From: Saccoglossus kowalevskii
Taxonomy: Eukaryota > Hemichordata > Enteropneusta > Harrimaniidae
Assembly (NCBI RefSeq): GCF_000003605.2
Contig: NW_003108802.1
Span: 1-39,533, forward strand
Direction: 5' to 3'
Length of the DNA stretch: 39,533 nucleotides
Below the pieces are notes generated by a model. It worked only from the letters and a program-made list of their open reading frames with translations. It was not told where the DNA came from and searched no databases. Shown piece after piece: positions 10,700 through 22,620 of this stretch. Made by a program: the position numbers and the translations under genes. Position 1 is the first letter of the stretch, and every line of letters starts with the position of its first letter.

Positions 10700-12187
10700 G
10701 GATTCTTAGTGTAGTTTCAGCTGGACTAGTAAGAAGGAGGTAGTCATCCTTTTTGTTTTGAATTCTTAGTTGTTAGTTTCACCTGGACTAGTAAAAGGGT
10801 AGTAGTCATCCTCTTTGTACTGAATTCTTAGTTGTTAGTTTCACCTGAACTATTAAGAGGGTAGTAGTCATTCTCTTTGTACTGAATTCTTAGTTGTTAG
10901 TTTCACCTGGACTAGTAAGAAGGCGGTAGTCATCCTTTTTGTTTTGAATTCTTAGTTGTTAGTTTCACCTGGACTAGTAAAAGGGTAGTAGTCATCCTCT
11001 TTGTACTGAATTCTTAGTTGCTAGTTTCACCTGGACAAGTAAGAGGGTGGTAGTAGTCATCCTCTTTGTATTGCATTCTTAGTTGTTAGTTTCATCTAAA
11101 CTAGTAAGAGAGTGCTGGTCATCCTCTTTGTACTGAATTTTTAGTTGTTAGTTTCAGCTGGACTATTAAGAGGACAGTAGTCATCCTCTTTGTACTGAAT
11201 TCTTAGTTGTTAGTTTCGCCTGGACTGGTAGGATGGTAGTAGTCATCCTCTTTGTACTGAATTCTTTGTTGTTAGTTTCACCTGGACTAGTAAGAGGGCA
11301 GTAGTCATCCTCTTTGTACTGAATTCTTTGTTGTTAGTTTCACCTGGACTAGTAAGAGGGCAGTAGTCATCCTCTTTGTACTGATTTCTTAGTTGTTAGT
11401 TTCGCCTGGACTGGTGGGATGGTAGTAGCCATCCTCTTTGTACTGAATTTTTAGTTGTTAGTTTCAGCTGGACTATTAAGAGGACAGTAGTCATCCTCTT
11501 TGTACTGAATTCTTAGTTGTTAGTTTCGCCTGGACTGGTAGGATGGTAGTAGTCATCCTCTTTGTACTGAATTCTTTGTTGTTAGTTTCACCTGGACTAG
11601 TAGGAGGGTAGTAGTCATCCCCTTTGTACTGAATTCTTTGTTGTTAGTTTCACCTGGACTAGTAAGAGGGCAGTAGTCATCCTCTTTGTACTGAATTCTT
11701 TGTTGTTAGTTTCACCTGGACTAGTAAGAGGGCAGTAGTCATCCTCTTTGCACTGAATTCTTTGTTGTTAGTTTCACCTGGACTAGTAAGAGGGCAGTAG
11801 TCATCCTCTTTGTACTGAATTCTTTGTTGTTAGTTTCACCTGGACTAGTAAGAGGGCAGTAGTCATCCTCTTTGTACTGAATTCTTAGTTGTTAGTTTCA
11901 CCTGGACTAGTAAGAAGGCAGTAGTCATCCTTTTTGTACTGGATTCTTAGTTGTTAGTTTCACCTGGACTAGTAAGAAGGCAGTAGTCATCCTTTTTGTA
12001 CTGGATTCTTAGTTGTAGTTCCACCTAGACTAGTAAGAAGGCAGTAGTCATCCTTTTTGTACTGAATTCTTTGTTGTTAGTTTCACCTGAACTAGTAAGA
12101 GGGCGGTAGTCATCATTTTTGTTTTGAATTCTTAGTTGTTAGTTTCACCTGGACTAGTAAAAGGGTAGTAGTCATCCTCTTTGTACT
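10700..12187. repeat. Module II copy, truncated right end
   Basis: Begins with a P monomer that has lost one T (CTTAGTGTAG), so the GGACAAG mark lies 332 bases in rather than the usual 333. It then follows the standard order but lacks one TAGGAGGG monomer near 11280, placing TTCCACCTAG at 1,318 bases from P against 1,381 in the 17149 copy. After the AAAAGGG monomer the order leaves module II for the six-monomer cycle. Confidence 0.85.
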
Positions 12188-13489
12188 GAATTCTTAGTTG
12201 TTAGTTTCGCCTGGACTGGTAGGATGGTAGTAGTCATCCTCTTTGTACTGAATTCTTTGTTGTTAGTTTCACCTGGACTAGTAGGAGGGTAGTAGTCATC
12301 CTCTTTGTACTGAATTCTTTGTTGTTAGTTTCACCTGGACTAGTAAGAGGGCAGTAGTCATCCTCTTTGTACTGAATTCTTTGTTGTTAGTTTCACCTGG
12401 ACTAGTAAGAGGGCAGTAGTCATCCTCTTTGTACTGAATTCTTAGTTGTTAGTTTCGCCTGGACTGGTAGGATGGTAGTAGTCATCCTCTTTGTACTGAA
12501 TTTTTAGTTGTTAGTTTCAGCTGGACTATTAAGAGGACAGTAGTCATCCTCTTTGTACTGAATTCTTAGTTGTTAGTTTCGCCTGGACTGGTAGGATGGT
12601 AGTAGTCATCCTCTTTGTACTGAATTCTTTGTTGTTAGTTTCACCTGGACTAGTAGGAGGGTAGTAGTCATCCTCTTTGTACTGAATTCTTTGTTGTTAG
12701 TTTCACCTGGACTAGTAAGAGGGCAGTAGTCATCCTCTTTGTACTGAATTCTTTGTTGTTAGTTTCACCTGGACTAGTAAGAGGGCAGTAGTCATCCTCT
12801 TTGTACTGAATTCTTAGTTGTTAGTTTCGCGTGGACTGGTAGGGTGGTAGTAGTCATCCTCTTTGTACTGAATTTTTAGTTGTTAGTTTCGCGTGGACTG
12901 GTAGGATGGTAGTAGTCATCCTCTTTGTACTGAATTTTTAGTTGTTAGTTTCAGCTGGACTATTAAGAGGACAGTAGTCATCCTCTTTGTACTGAATTCT
13001 TAGTTGTTAGTTTCGCCTGGACTGGTAGGATGGTAGTAGTCATCCTATTTGTACTGAATTCTTTGTTGTTAGTTTCACCTGGACTAGTAGGAGGGTAGTA
13101 GTCATCCTCTTTGTACTGAATTCTTTGTTGTTAGTTTCACCTGGACTAGTAAGAGGGCAGTAGTCATCCTCTTTGTACTGAATTCTTTGTTGTTAGTTTC
13201 ACCTGGACTAGTAAGAGGGCAGTAGTCATCCTCTTTGCACTGAATTCTTAGTTGCTAGTTTCGCCTGGACTGGTAGGATGGTAGTAGTCATCCTCTTTGT
13301 ACTGAATTCTTTGTTGTTAGTTTCACCTGGACTAGTAGGAGGGTAGTAGTCATCCTCTTTGTACTGAATTCTTTGTTGTTAGTTTCACCTGGACTAGTAA
13401 GAGGGCAGTAGTCATCCTCTTTGTACTGAATTCTTTGTTGTTAGTTTCACCTGGACTAGTAAGAGGGCAGTAGTCATCCTCTTTGTACT
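12188..13489. repeat. Six-monomer cycle region, 21 monomers
   Basis: A run of the TTCGCCTGGACTGG, TAGGAGGG, GAGGGCAG, GAGGGCAG, TTCGCCTGG and GACTATTAAGAGGACAG types, recurring with a period of about 372 bases. Every monomer here is 62 bases, giving 1,302 in all. Two adjacent monomers at 12808 and 12870 share a private TTCGCGTGG, so one arose from the other, but the second has the GAATTTTTAG start of a different variant. This is a new duplicate already re-shuffled. Confidence 0.85.
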
Positions 13490-14166
13490 GAATTCTTAGT
13501 TGTTAGTTTCACCTGGACTAGTAAGAAGGCAGTATTCATCCTTTTTGTACTGGATTCTTAGTTGTAGTTCCACCTGGACTAGTAAGAAGGCAGTAGTCAT
13601 CCTTTTTGTACTGAATTCTTTGTTGTTAGTTTCACCTGAACTAGTAAGAGGGCAGTAGTCATCCTCTTTGTACTGGATTCTTAGTTGTAGTTTCAGCTGG
13701 ACTAGTAAGAAGGCGGTAGTCATCCTTTTTGTTTTGAATTCTTAGTTGTTAGTTTCACCTGGACTAGTAAAAGGGTAGTAGTCATCCTCTTTGTACTGAA
13801 TTCTTAGTTGTTAGTTTCACCTGAACTATTAAGAGGGTAGTAGTCATTCTCTTTGTACTGAATTCTTAGTTGTTAGTTTCACCTGGACTAGTAAGAAGGC
13901 GGTAGTCATCCTTTTTGTTTTGAATTCTTATTTGTTAGTTTCACCTGGACTAGTAAAAGGGTAGTAGTCATCCTCTTTGTACTGAATTCTTAGTTGTTAG
14001 TTTCACCTGGACTAGTAAGAAGGCAGTAGTCATCCTTTTTGTACTGGATTCTTAGTTGTAGTTTCACCTGGACTAGTAAGAAGGCAGTAGTCATCCTTTT
14101 TGTACTGGATTCATAGTTGTAGTTTCAGCTGGACTATTAAGAGGGCAGTAGTCATCCTCTTTGTAC
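13490..14166. repeat. Duplicated block, partner at 36555-37231
   Basis: Matches 36555-37231 at a constant offset of 23,065. Both end in the same unusual hybrid monomer (GGATTCATAG start with GACTATTAAGAGGGCAG), which I see nowhere else. Immediately outside, the two copies run into different variants. The first part also resembles 23911 and 30163, where the same four-monomer order occurs. Confidence 0.88.
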
Positions 14167-14410
14167 TGGATTCATAGTTGTAGTTTCAGCTGGACTATTA
14201 AGAGGATAGTAGTCATCCTCTTTGTACTGAATTCTTAGTTGTTTGTTTCACCTGAACTAGTAAGAGGGTGGTAGTCATCCTCTTTGTACTGAATTCTTAG
14301 CTGTTAGTTTCACCTGAACTAGTAAGAAGGTGGTAGTCATCCTCTTTGTACTGAATTCTCAGTTGTTAGTATCACCTGGACTAGTAAGAGGGTGGTAGTC
14401 ATCCTCTTTG

Positions 14411-14480
14411 TACTGAAATTCTTAGCTGTTAGTTTTCACCTGAACTAGTAAGAAGGTGGTAGTTATACTCTTTTGTACTG
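14411..14480. other. Indel-rich patch 1
   Basis: Within 70 bases there are three single-base insertions in homopolymer runs (GAAATTC, GTTTTCACC, CTTTTGTAC) and substitutions (GTTATACTC), against a background where hundreds of bases pass without an indel. Probably a locally poor consensus. Confidence 0.7.
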
Positions 14481-14977
14481 GATTCTTAGTTGTAGTTTCA
14501 GCTGGACTAGTAAGAAGGAGGTAGTCATCCTTTTTGTTTTGAATTCTTAGTTGTTAGTTTCACCTGGACTAGTAAAAGGGTAGTAGTCATCCTCTTTGTA
14601 CTGAATTCTTAGTTGTTAGTTTCACCTGAACTATTAAGAGGGTAGTAGTCATTCTCTTTGTACTGAATTCTTAGTTGTTAGTTTCACCTGGACTAGTAAG
14701 AAGGCGGTAGTCATCCTTTTTGTTTTGAATTCTTAGTTGTTAGTTTCACCTGGACTAGTAAAAGGGTAGTAGTCATCCTCTTTGTACTGAATTCTTAGTT
14801 GCTAGTTTCACCTGGACAAGTAAGAGGGTGGTAGTAGTCATCCTCTTTGTATTGCATTCTTAGTTGTTAGTTTCATTTAAACTAGTAAGAGAGTGCTGGT
14901 CATCCTCTTTGTACTGAATTTTTAGTTGTTAGTTTCGCCTGGACTGGTAGGATGGTAGTAGTCATACTCTTTGTACT

Positions 14978-15721
14978 GAATTCTTTGTTGTTAGTTTCAC
15001 CTGGACTAGTAGGAGGGTAGTAGTCATCCTCTTTGTACTGAATTCTTTGTTGTTAGTTTCACCTGGACTAGTAAGAGGGCAGTAGTCATCCTCTTTGTAC
15101 TGAATTCTTTGTTGTTAGTTTCACCTGGACTAGTAAGAGGGCAGTAGTCATCCTCTTTGTACTGAATTCTTAGTTGTTAGTTTCGCCTGGACTGGTGGGA
15201 TGGTAGTAGCCATCCTCTTTGTACTGAATTTTTAGTTGTTAGTTTCAGCTGGACTATTAAGAGGACAGTAGTCATCCTCTTTGTACTGAATTCTTAGTTG
15301 TTAGTTTCGCCTGGACTGGTAGGATGGTAGTAGTCATACTCTTTGTACTGAATTCTTTGTTGTTAGTTTCACCTGGACTAGTAGGAGGGTAGTAGTCATC
15401 CTCTTTGTACTGAATTCTTTGTTGTTAGTTTCACCTGGACTAGTAAGAGGGCAGTAGTCATCCTCTTTGTACTGAATTCTTTGTTGTTAGTTTCACCTGG
15501 ACTAGTAAGAGGGCAGTAGTCATCCTCTTTGTACTGAATTCTTAGTTGTTAGTTTCGCCTGGACTGGTGGGATGGTAGTAGCCATCCTCTTTGTACTGAA
15601 TTTTTAGTTGTTAGTTTCAGCTGGACTATTAAGAGGACAGTAGTCATCCTCTTTGTACTGAATTCTTAGTTGTTAGTTTCGCCTGGACTGGTAGGATGGT
15701 AGTAGTCATCCTCTTTGTACT
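14978..15721. repeat. Tandem duplication of a six-monomer block (2 x 372 bp)
   Basis: The block TAGGAGGG, GAGGGCAG, GAGGGCAG, GGTGGGATGG (with TAGCCATCC), GAATTTTTAG and TTCGCCTGGACTGG occurs at 14978-15349 and again at 15350-15721. The GGTGGGATGG mark recurs 372 bases apart (15191 and 15563). The rare GTCATACTC also recurs 372 apart (14961 and 15333). The sixth monomer of the second block has the ordinary GTCATCCTC. Confidence 0.9.
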
Positions 15722-16650
15722 GAATTCTTTGTTGTTAGTTTCACCTGGACTAGTAGGAGGGTAGTAGTCATCCTCTTTGTACTGAATTCTTTGTTGTTAG
15801 TTTCGCCTGGACTAGTAAGAGGGCAGTAGTCATCCTCTTTGTACTGAATTCTTTGTTGTTAGTTTCACCTGGACTAGTAAGAGGGCAGTAGTCATCCTCT
15901 TTGCACTGAATTCTTAGTTGCTAGTTTCGCCTGGACTGGTAGGATGGTAGTAGTCATCCTCTTTGTACTGAATTCTTTGTTGTTAGTTTCACCTGGACTA
16001 GTAGGAGGGTAGTAGTCATCCTCTTTGTACTGAATTCTTTGTTGTTAGTTTCACCTGGACTAGTAAGAGGGCAGTAGTCATCCTCTTTGTACTGAATTCT
16101 TTGTTGTTAGTTTCACCTGGACTAGTAAGAGGGCAGTAGTCATCCTCTTTGTACTGAATTCTTAGTTGTTAGTTTCACCTGGACTAGTAAGAAGGCAGTA
16201 GTCATCCTTTTTGTACTGGATTCTTAGTTGTTAGTTTCACCTGGACTAGTAAGAAGGCAGTAGTCATCCTTTTTGTACTGGATTCTTAGTTGTAGTTCCA
16301 CCTAGACTAGTAAGAAGGCAGTAGTCATCCTTTTTGTACTGAATTCTTTGTTGTTAGTTTCACCTGAACTAGTAAGAGGGCGGTAGTCATCCTTTTTGTT
16401 TTGAATTCTTAGTTGTTAGTTTCACCTGGACTAGTAAAAGGGTAGTAGTCATCCTCTTTGTACTGAATTCTTAGTTGTTAGTTTCACCTGAACTATTAAG
16501 AGGGTAGTAGTCATTCTCTTTGTACTGAATTCTTAGTTGTTAGTTTCACCTGGACTAGTAAGAAGGCGGTAGTCATCCTTTTTGTTTTGAATTCTTAGTT
16601 GTTAGTTTCACCTGGACTAGTAAAAGGGTAGTAGTCATCCTCTTTGTACT

Positions 16651-16955
16651 GAAATTCTTAGTTGTTAGTTTCACCTGGACTAGTAAGAACGCAGTAGTCA
16701 TCCCTTTTTGTACTGGATTCTTAGTTGTAGTTTCACCTGGACTAGTAAGAAGGCAGTAGTCATCCTTTTTGTACTGAATTCTTTGTTGTTAGTTTCACCT
16801 GACTAGTATAGGGCAGTAGTCATCCTCTTTGTACTGGAATTCATAGTTGTAGTTTTCAGCTGGACTATTAAGAGGATAGTAGTCATCCTCTTGGTACTGA
16901 AATTCTTAGTTGTTTGTTTCACCTGAAATAGTACGAGGATGGTAGTTCATCCTCT
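16651..16955. other. Indel-rich patch 2
   Basis: About ten single-base gains or losses: GAAATTC twice, GAACGCAG, CATCCCTTTTTG, CACCTGACTAGTATAGGG, CTGGAATTCATAG, GTTTTCAGC, CTTGGTACTG, GAAATAGTACGAGG and GTAGTTCATCC. The order of variants is still that of module II, so the disturbance is at base level. Confidence 0.72.
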
Positions 16956-17148
16956 TTGTACTGAATTCTTAGCTGTTAGTTTCACCTGAACTAGTAAGAA
17001 GGTGGTAGTCATCCTCTTTGTACTGAATTCTCAGTTGTTAGTATCTCCTGGACTAGTAAGAGGGTGGTAGTCATCCTCTTTGTACTGAATTCTTAGCTGT
17101 TAGTTTCACCTGAACTAGTAAGAAGGTGGTAGTCATCCTCTTTGTACT

Positions 17149-19380
17149 GGATTCTTAGTTGTAGTTTCAGCTGGACTAGTAAGAAGGAGGTAGTCATCCT
17201 TTTTGTTTTGAATTCTTAGTTGTTAGTTTCACCTGGACTAGTAAAAGGGTAGTAGTCATCCTCTTTGTACTGAATTCTTAGTTGTTAGTTTCACCTGAAC
17301 TATTAAGAGGGTAGTAGTCATTCTCTTTGTACTGAATTCTTAGTTGTTAGTTTCACCTGGACTAGTAAGAAGGCGGTAGTCATCCTTTTTGTTTTGAATT
17401 CTTAGTTGTTAGTTTCACCTGGACTAGTAAAAGGGTAGTAGTCATCCTCTTTGTACTGAATTCTTAGTTGCTAGTTTCACCTGGACAAGTAAGAGGGTGG
17501 TAGTAGTCATCCTCTTTGTATTGCATTCTTAGTTGTTAGTTTCATCTAAACTAGTAAGAGAGTGCTGGTCATCCTCTTTGTACTGAATTTTTAGTTGTTA
17601 GTTTCAGCTGGACTATTAAGAGGACAGTAGTCATCCTCTTTGTACTGAATTCTTAGTTGTTAGTTTCGCCTGGACTGGTAGGATGGTAGTAGTCATACTC
17701 TTTGTACTGAATTCTTTGTTGTTAGTTTCACCTGGACTAGTAGGAGGGTAGTAGTCATCCTCTTTGTACTGAATTCTTTGTTGTTAGTTTCACCTGGACT
17801 AGTAAGAGGGCAGTAGTCATCCTCTTTGTACTGAATTCTTTGTTGTTAGTTTCACCTGGACTAGTAAGAGGGCAGTAGTCATCTTCTTTGTACTGAATTC
17901 TTAGTTGTTAGTTTCGCCTGGACTGGTGGGATGGTAGTAGCCATCCTCTTTGTACTGAATTTTTAGTTGTTAGTTTCAGCTGGACTATTAAGAGGACAGT
18001 AGTCATCCTCTTTGTACTGAATTCTTAGTTGTTAGTTTCGCCTGGACTGGTAGGATGGTAGTAGTCATCCTCTTTGTACTGAATTCTTTGTTGTTAGTTT
18101 CACCTGGACTAGTAGGAGGGTAGTAGTCATCCCCTTTGTACTGAATTCTTTGTTGTTAGTTTCACCTGGACTAGTAAGAGGGCAGTAGTCATCCTCTTTG
18201 TACTGAATTCTTTGTTGTTAGTTTCACCTGGACTAGTAAGAGGGCAGTAGTCATCCTCTTTGCACTGAATTCTTTGTTGTTAGTTTCACCTGGACTAGTA
18301 AGAGGGCAGTAGTCATCCTCTTTGTACTGAATTCTTTGTTGTTAGTTTCACCTGGACTAGTAAGAGGGCAGTAGTCATCCTCTTTGTACTGAATTCTTAG
18401 TTGTTAGTTTCACCTGGACTAGTAAGAAGGCAGTAGTCATCCTTTTTGTACTGGATTCTTAGTTGTTAGTTTCACCTGGACTAGTAAGAAGGCAGTAGTC
18501 ATCCTTTTTGTACTGGATTCTTAGTTGTAGTTCCACCTAGACTAGTAAGAAGGCAGTAGTCATCCTTTTTGTACTGAATTCTTTGTTGTTAGTTTCACCT
18601 GAACTAGTAAGAGGGCGGTAGTCATCCTTTTTGTTTTGAATTCTTAGTTGTTAGTTTCACCTGGACCAGTAAAAGGGTAGTAGTCATCCTCTTTGTACTG
18701 AATTCTTAGTTGTTAGTTTCACCTGAACTATTAAGAGGGTAGTAGTCATTCTCTTTGTACTGAATTCTTAGTTGTTAGTTTCACCTGGACTAGTAAGAAG
18801 GCGGTAGTCATCCTTTTTGTTTTGAATTCTTAGTTGTTAGTTTCACCTGGACTAGTAAAAGGGTAGTAGTCATCCTCTTTGTACTGAATTCTTAGTTGTT
18901 AGTTTCACCTGGACTAGTAAGAAGGCAGTAGTCATCCTTTTTGTACTGGATTCTTAGTTGTAGTTTCACCTGGACTAGTAAGAAGGCAGTAGTCATCCTT
19001 TTTGTACTGAATTCTTTGTTGTTAGTTTCACCTGGACTAGTAATAGGGCAGTAGTCATCCTCTTTGTACTGGATTCATAGTTGTAGTTTCAGCTGGACTA
19101 TTAAGAGGATAGTAGTCATCCTCTTTGTACTGAATTCTTAGTTGTTTGTTTCACCTGAACTAGTAAGAGGGTGGTAGTCATCCTCTTTGTACTGAATTCT
19201 TAGCTGTTAGTTTCACCTGAACTAGTAAGAAGGTGGTAGTCATCCTCTTTGTACTGAATTCTCAGTTGTTAGTATCTCCTGGACTAGTAAGAGGGTGGTA
19301 GTCATCCTCTTTGTACTGAATTCTTAGCTGTTAGTTTCACCTGAACTAGTAAGAAAGGTGGTAGTCATCCTCTTTGTACT
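17149..19380. repeat. Module II, reference 36-monomer unit (about 2,232 bp)
   Basis: The order from P (GGATTCTTAG, TTCAGCTGG, GAAGGAGG, ending TTTTTGTTTT) is: AAAAGGG; GACTATTAAGAGGG with GTCATTCTC; GAAGGCGG; AAAAGGG; a 65-base monomer with GGACAAG; GCATTC with AGAGAGTGCTGG; GAATTTTTAG with AGGACAG; TTCGCCTGGACTGG; TAGGAGGG; two GAGGGCAG; GGTGGGATGG; GAATTTTTAG; TTCGCC; TAGGAGGG with CATCCCC; four GAGGGCAG (one with TTTGCACTG); three GAAGGCAG (one with TTCCACCTAG); GAGGGCGG; AAAAGGG; GACTATT; GAAGGCGG; AAAAGGG; two GAAGGCAG; TAATAGGGCA; then A-B-C-D-C. The next P begins at 19381. It ends with the same A-B-C-D-C run that opens module I. Confidence 0.88.
17458..17522. repeat. 65-base monomer class (example)
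   Basis: A GTA triplet is gained at GGTGGTAGTAGTCAT, giving 65 bases. The same class occurs at about 1270, 3500, 7400, 11050, 14830, 19730, 21840, 27540, 29335, 30708, 32500 and 39068. It nearly always ends TTGTATT and is followed by a GCATTC monomer with GTGCTGG, so it is an old, inherited variant and not repeated slippage. The forms at about 7400 and 27540 (AAGAGCGTGG, GTCATTCTC) are the exception. Confidence 0.85.
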
Positions 19381-21488
19381 GGATTCTTAGTTGTAGTTTC
19401 AGCTGGACTAGTAAGAAGGTAGTAGTCATCCTTTTTGTTTTGAATTCTTAGTTGTTAGTTTCACCTGGACTAGTAAAAGGGTAGTAGTCATCCTCTTTGT
19501 ACTGAATTCTTAGTTGTTAGTTTCACCTGAACTATTAAGAGGGTAGTAGTCATTCTCTTTGTACTGAATTCTTAGTTGTTAGTTTCACCTGGACTAGTAA
19601 GAAGGCGGTAGTCATCCTTTTTGTTTTGAATTCTTAGTTGTTAGTTTCACCTGGACTAGTAAAAGGGTAGTAGTCATCCTCTTTGTACTGAATTCTTAGT
19701 TGTTAGTTTCACCTGGACTAGTAAGAGGGTGGTAGTAGTCATCCTCTTTGTATTGCATTCTTAGTTGTTAGTTTCATCTGAACTAGTAAGAGAGTGCTGG
19801 TCATCCTCTTTGTACTGAATTTTTAGTTGTTAGTTTCAGCTGGACTATTAAGAGGACAGTAGTCATCCTCTTTGTACTGAATTCTTAGTTGTTAGTTTCG
19901 CCTGGACTGGTAGGATGGTAGTAGTCATCCTCTTTGTACTGAATTCTTTGTTGTTAGTTTCACCTGGACTAGTAGGAGGGTAGTAGTCATCCTCTTTGTA
20001 CTGAATTCTTTGTTGTTAGTTTCACCTGGACTAGTAAGAGGGCAGTAGTCATCCTCTTTGTACTGAATTCTTTGTTGTTAGATTCACCTGGACTAGTAAG
20101 AGGGCAGTAGTCATCCTCTTTGCACTGAATTCTTAGTTGCTAGTTTCGCCTGGACTGGTAGGATGGTAGTAGTCATCCTCTTTGTACTGAATTCTTTGTT
20201 GTTAGTTTCACCTGGACTAGTAGGAGGGTAGTAGTCATCCTCTTTGTACTGAATTCTTTGTTGTTAGTTTCACCTGGACTAGTAAGAGGGCAGTAGTCAT
20301 CCTCTTTGTACTGAATTCTTTGTTGTTAGTTTCACCTGGACTAGTAAGAGGGCAGTAGTCATCCTCTTTGTACTGAATTCTTAGTTGTTAGTTTCACCTG
20401 GACTAGTAAGAAGGCAGTAGTCATCCTTTTTGTACTGGATTCTTAGTTGTTAGTTTCGCCTGGACTAGTAAGAAGGCAGTAGTCATCCTTTTTGTACTGA
20501 ATTCTTTGTTGTTAGTTTCAGCTGGACTAGTAAGAAGGAGGTAGTCATCCTTTTTGTTTTGAATTCTTAGTTGTTAGTTTCACCTGGACTAGTAAGAAGG
20601 CGGTAGTCATCCTTTTTGTTTTGAATTCTTAGTTGTTAGTTTCACCTGGACTAGTAAAAGGGTAGTAGTCATCCTCTTTGTACTGAATTCTTAGTTGTTA
20701 GTTTCACCTGAACTATTAAGAGGGTAGTAGTCATTCTCTTTGTACTGAATTCTTAGTTGTTAGTTTCACCTGGACTAGTAAGAAGGCGGTAGTCATCCTT
20801 TTTGTTTTGAATTCTTAGTTGTTAGTTTCACCTGGACTAGTAAAAGGGTAGTAGTCATCCTCTTTGTACTGAATTCTTAGTTGTTAGTTTCATCTGAACT
20901 AGTAAGAGAGTGCTGGTCATCCTTTTTGTACTGGATTCTTAGTTGTAGTTTCAGCTGGACTATTAAGAGGACAGTAGTCATCCTTTTTGTACTGAATTCT
21001 TTGTTGTTAGTTTCGCCTGGACTGGTAGGATGGTAGTAGTCATCCTCTTTGTACTGAATTCTTTGTTGTTAGTTTCACCTGGACTAGTAGGAGGGTAGTA
21101 GTCATCTTCTTTGTACTGAATTCTTTGTTGTTAGTTTCACCTGGACTAGTAGGAGGGTAGTAGTCATCTCCTTTGTACTGAATTCTTTGTTGTAGTTTCA
21201 CCTGGACTAGTAAGAGGGCAGTAGTCATCCTCTTTGTACTGAATTCTTAGTTGTTTGTTTCACCTGAACTAGTAAGAGGGTGGTAGTCATCCTCTTTGTA
21301 CTGAATTCTTAGCTGTTAGTTTCACCTGAACTAGTAAGAAGGTGGTAGTCATCCTCTTTGTACTGAATTCTCAGTTGTTTGTATCTCCTGGACTAGTAAG
21401 AGGGTGGTAGTCATCCTCTTTGTACTGAATTCTTAGCTGTTAGTTTCACCTGAACTAGTAAGAAGGTGGTAGTCATCCTCTTTGTACT
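19381..21488. repeat. Module II-like unit, about 34 monomers, rearranged centre
   Basis: P here has GAAGGTAG in place of GAAGGAGG. The order then runs as module II, but the 65-base monomer is of the GGACTAG form. The centre switches to the TTCGCCTGG/TAGGAGGG/GAGGGCAG cycle, and near 20520-20640 a P-like and a GAAGGCGG monomer are inserted. A pair of TAGGAGGG monomers with CATCTTCTTTG then CATCTCCTTTG at 21101-21175 recurs near 39321-39395 (offset 18,220). A-type is missing before the B at about 21240. Confidence 0.75.
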
Positions 21489-22620
21489 GGATTCTTAGTT
21501 GTAGTTTCAGCTGGACTAGCAAGAAGGAGGTAGTCATCCTTTTTGTTTTGAATTCTTAGTTGTTAGTTTCACCTGGACTAGTAAAAGGGTAGTAGTCATC
21601 CTCTTTGTACTGAATTCTTAGTTGTTAGTTTCACCTGAACTATTAAGAGGGTAGTAGTCATTCTCTTTGTACTGAATTCTTAGTTGTTAGTTTCACCTGG
21701 ACTAGTAAGAAGGCGGTAGTCATCCTTTTTGTTTTGAATTCTTAGTTGTTAGTTTCACCTGGACTAGTAAAAGGGTAGTAGTCATCCTCTTTGTACTGAA
21801 TTCTTAGTTGCTAGTTTCACCTGGACAAGTAAGAGGGTGGTAGTAGTCATCCTCTTTGTATTGCATTCTTAGTTGTTAGTTTCATCTAAACTAGTAAGAG
21901 AGTGCTGGTCATCCTCTTTGTACTGAATTTTTAGTTGTTAGTTTCAGCTGGACTATTAAGAGGACAGTAGTCATCCTCTTTGTACTGAATTCTTAGTTGT
22001 TAGTTTCGCCTGGACTGGTAGGATGGTAGTAGTCATCCTCTTTGTACTGAATTCTTTGTTGTTAGTTTCACCTGGACTAGTAGGAGGGTAGTAGTCATCC
22101 TCTTTGTACTGAATTCTTTGTTGTTAGTTTCACCTGGACTAGTAAGAGGGCAGTAGTCATCCTCTTTGTACTGAATTCTTTGTTGTTAGTTTCACCTGGA
22201 CTAGTAAGAGGGCAGTAGTCATCCTCTTTGTACTGATTTCTTAGTTGTTAGTTTCGCCTGGACTGGTGGGATGGTAGTAGCCATCCTCTTTGTACTGAAT
22301 TTTTAGTTGTTAGTTTCAGCTGGACTATTAAGAGGACAGTAGTCATCCTCTTTGTACTGAATTCTTAGTTGTTAGTTTCGCCTGGACTGGTAGGATGGTA
22401 GTAGTCATCCTCTTTGTACTGAATTCTTTGTTGTTAGTTTCACCTGGACTAGTAGGAGGGTAGTAGTCATCCCCTTTGTACTGAAATTCTTTGTTGTTAG
22501 TTTCACCTGGACTAGTAAGAGGGCAGTAGTCATCTCTCTTTGTACTGATTCTTTGTTGTTAGTTTTCACCTGACTAGGTAAGAGGGCAGTAGTCATCCCT
22601 CTTTGCACTGAATTCTTTGT
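21489..22620. repeat. Module II copy, left part only
   Basis: P at 21489, GGACAAG at 21823 (333 bases in, as in other copies), then standard order through the GGTGGGATGG monomer (about 22261) and the CATCCCC monomer (about 22470). It then enters an indel-rich patch, after which the order no longer matches module II. Confidence 0.82.
22481..22605. other. Indel-rich patch 3
   Basis: Insertions and deletions of one or two bases: GAAATTC, CATCTCTCTTTG, CTGATTCTTTG, GTTTTCACC, CTGACTAGGTAAG and CATCCCTCTTTG. The longest open frame in the window (125 codons, minus strand, 22405-22782) exists only because these indels change phase within consecutive monomers. Confidence 0.72.

Larger units (their letters stand above)
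14480..17148. repeat. Module II copy expanded to about 43 monomers
   Basis: Starts with P and runs in standard order with GGACAAG at 14814, 333 bases in. At about 14920 a hybrid monomer joins a GAATTTTTAG start to a TTCGCCTGG body, removing about one unit. Additional six-monomer cycles are then inserted (14978-15721 and beyond), and the right part returns to standard order and ends A-B-C-D-C. Two of the five indel-rich patches lie in or beside this copy. Confidence 0.85.
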
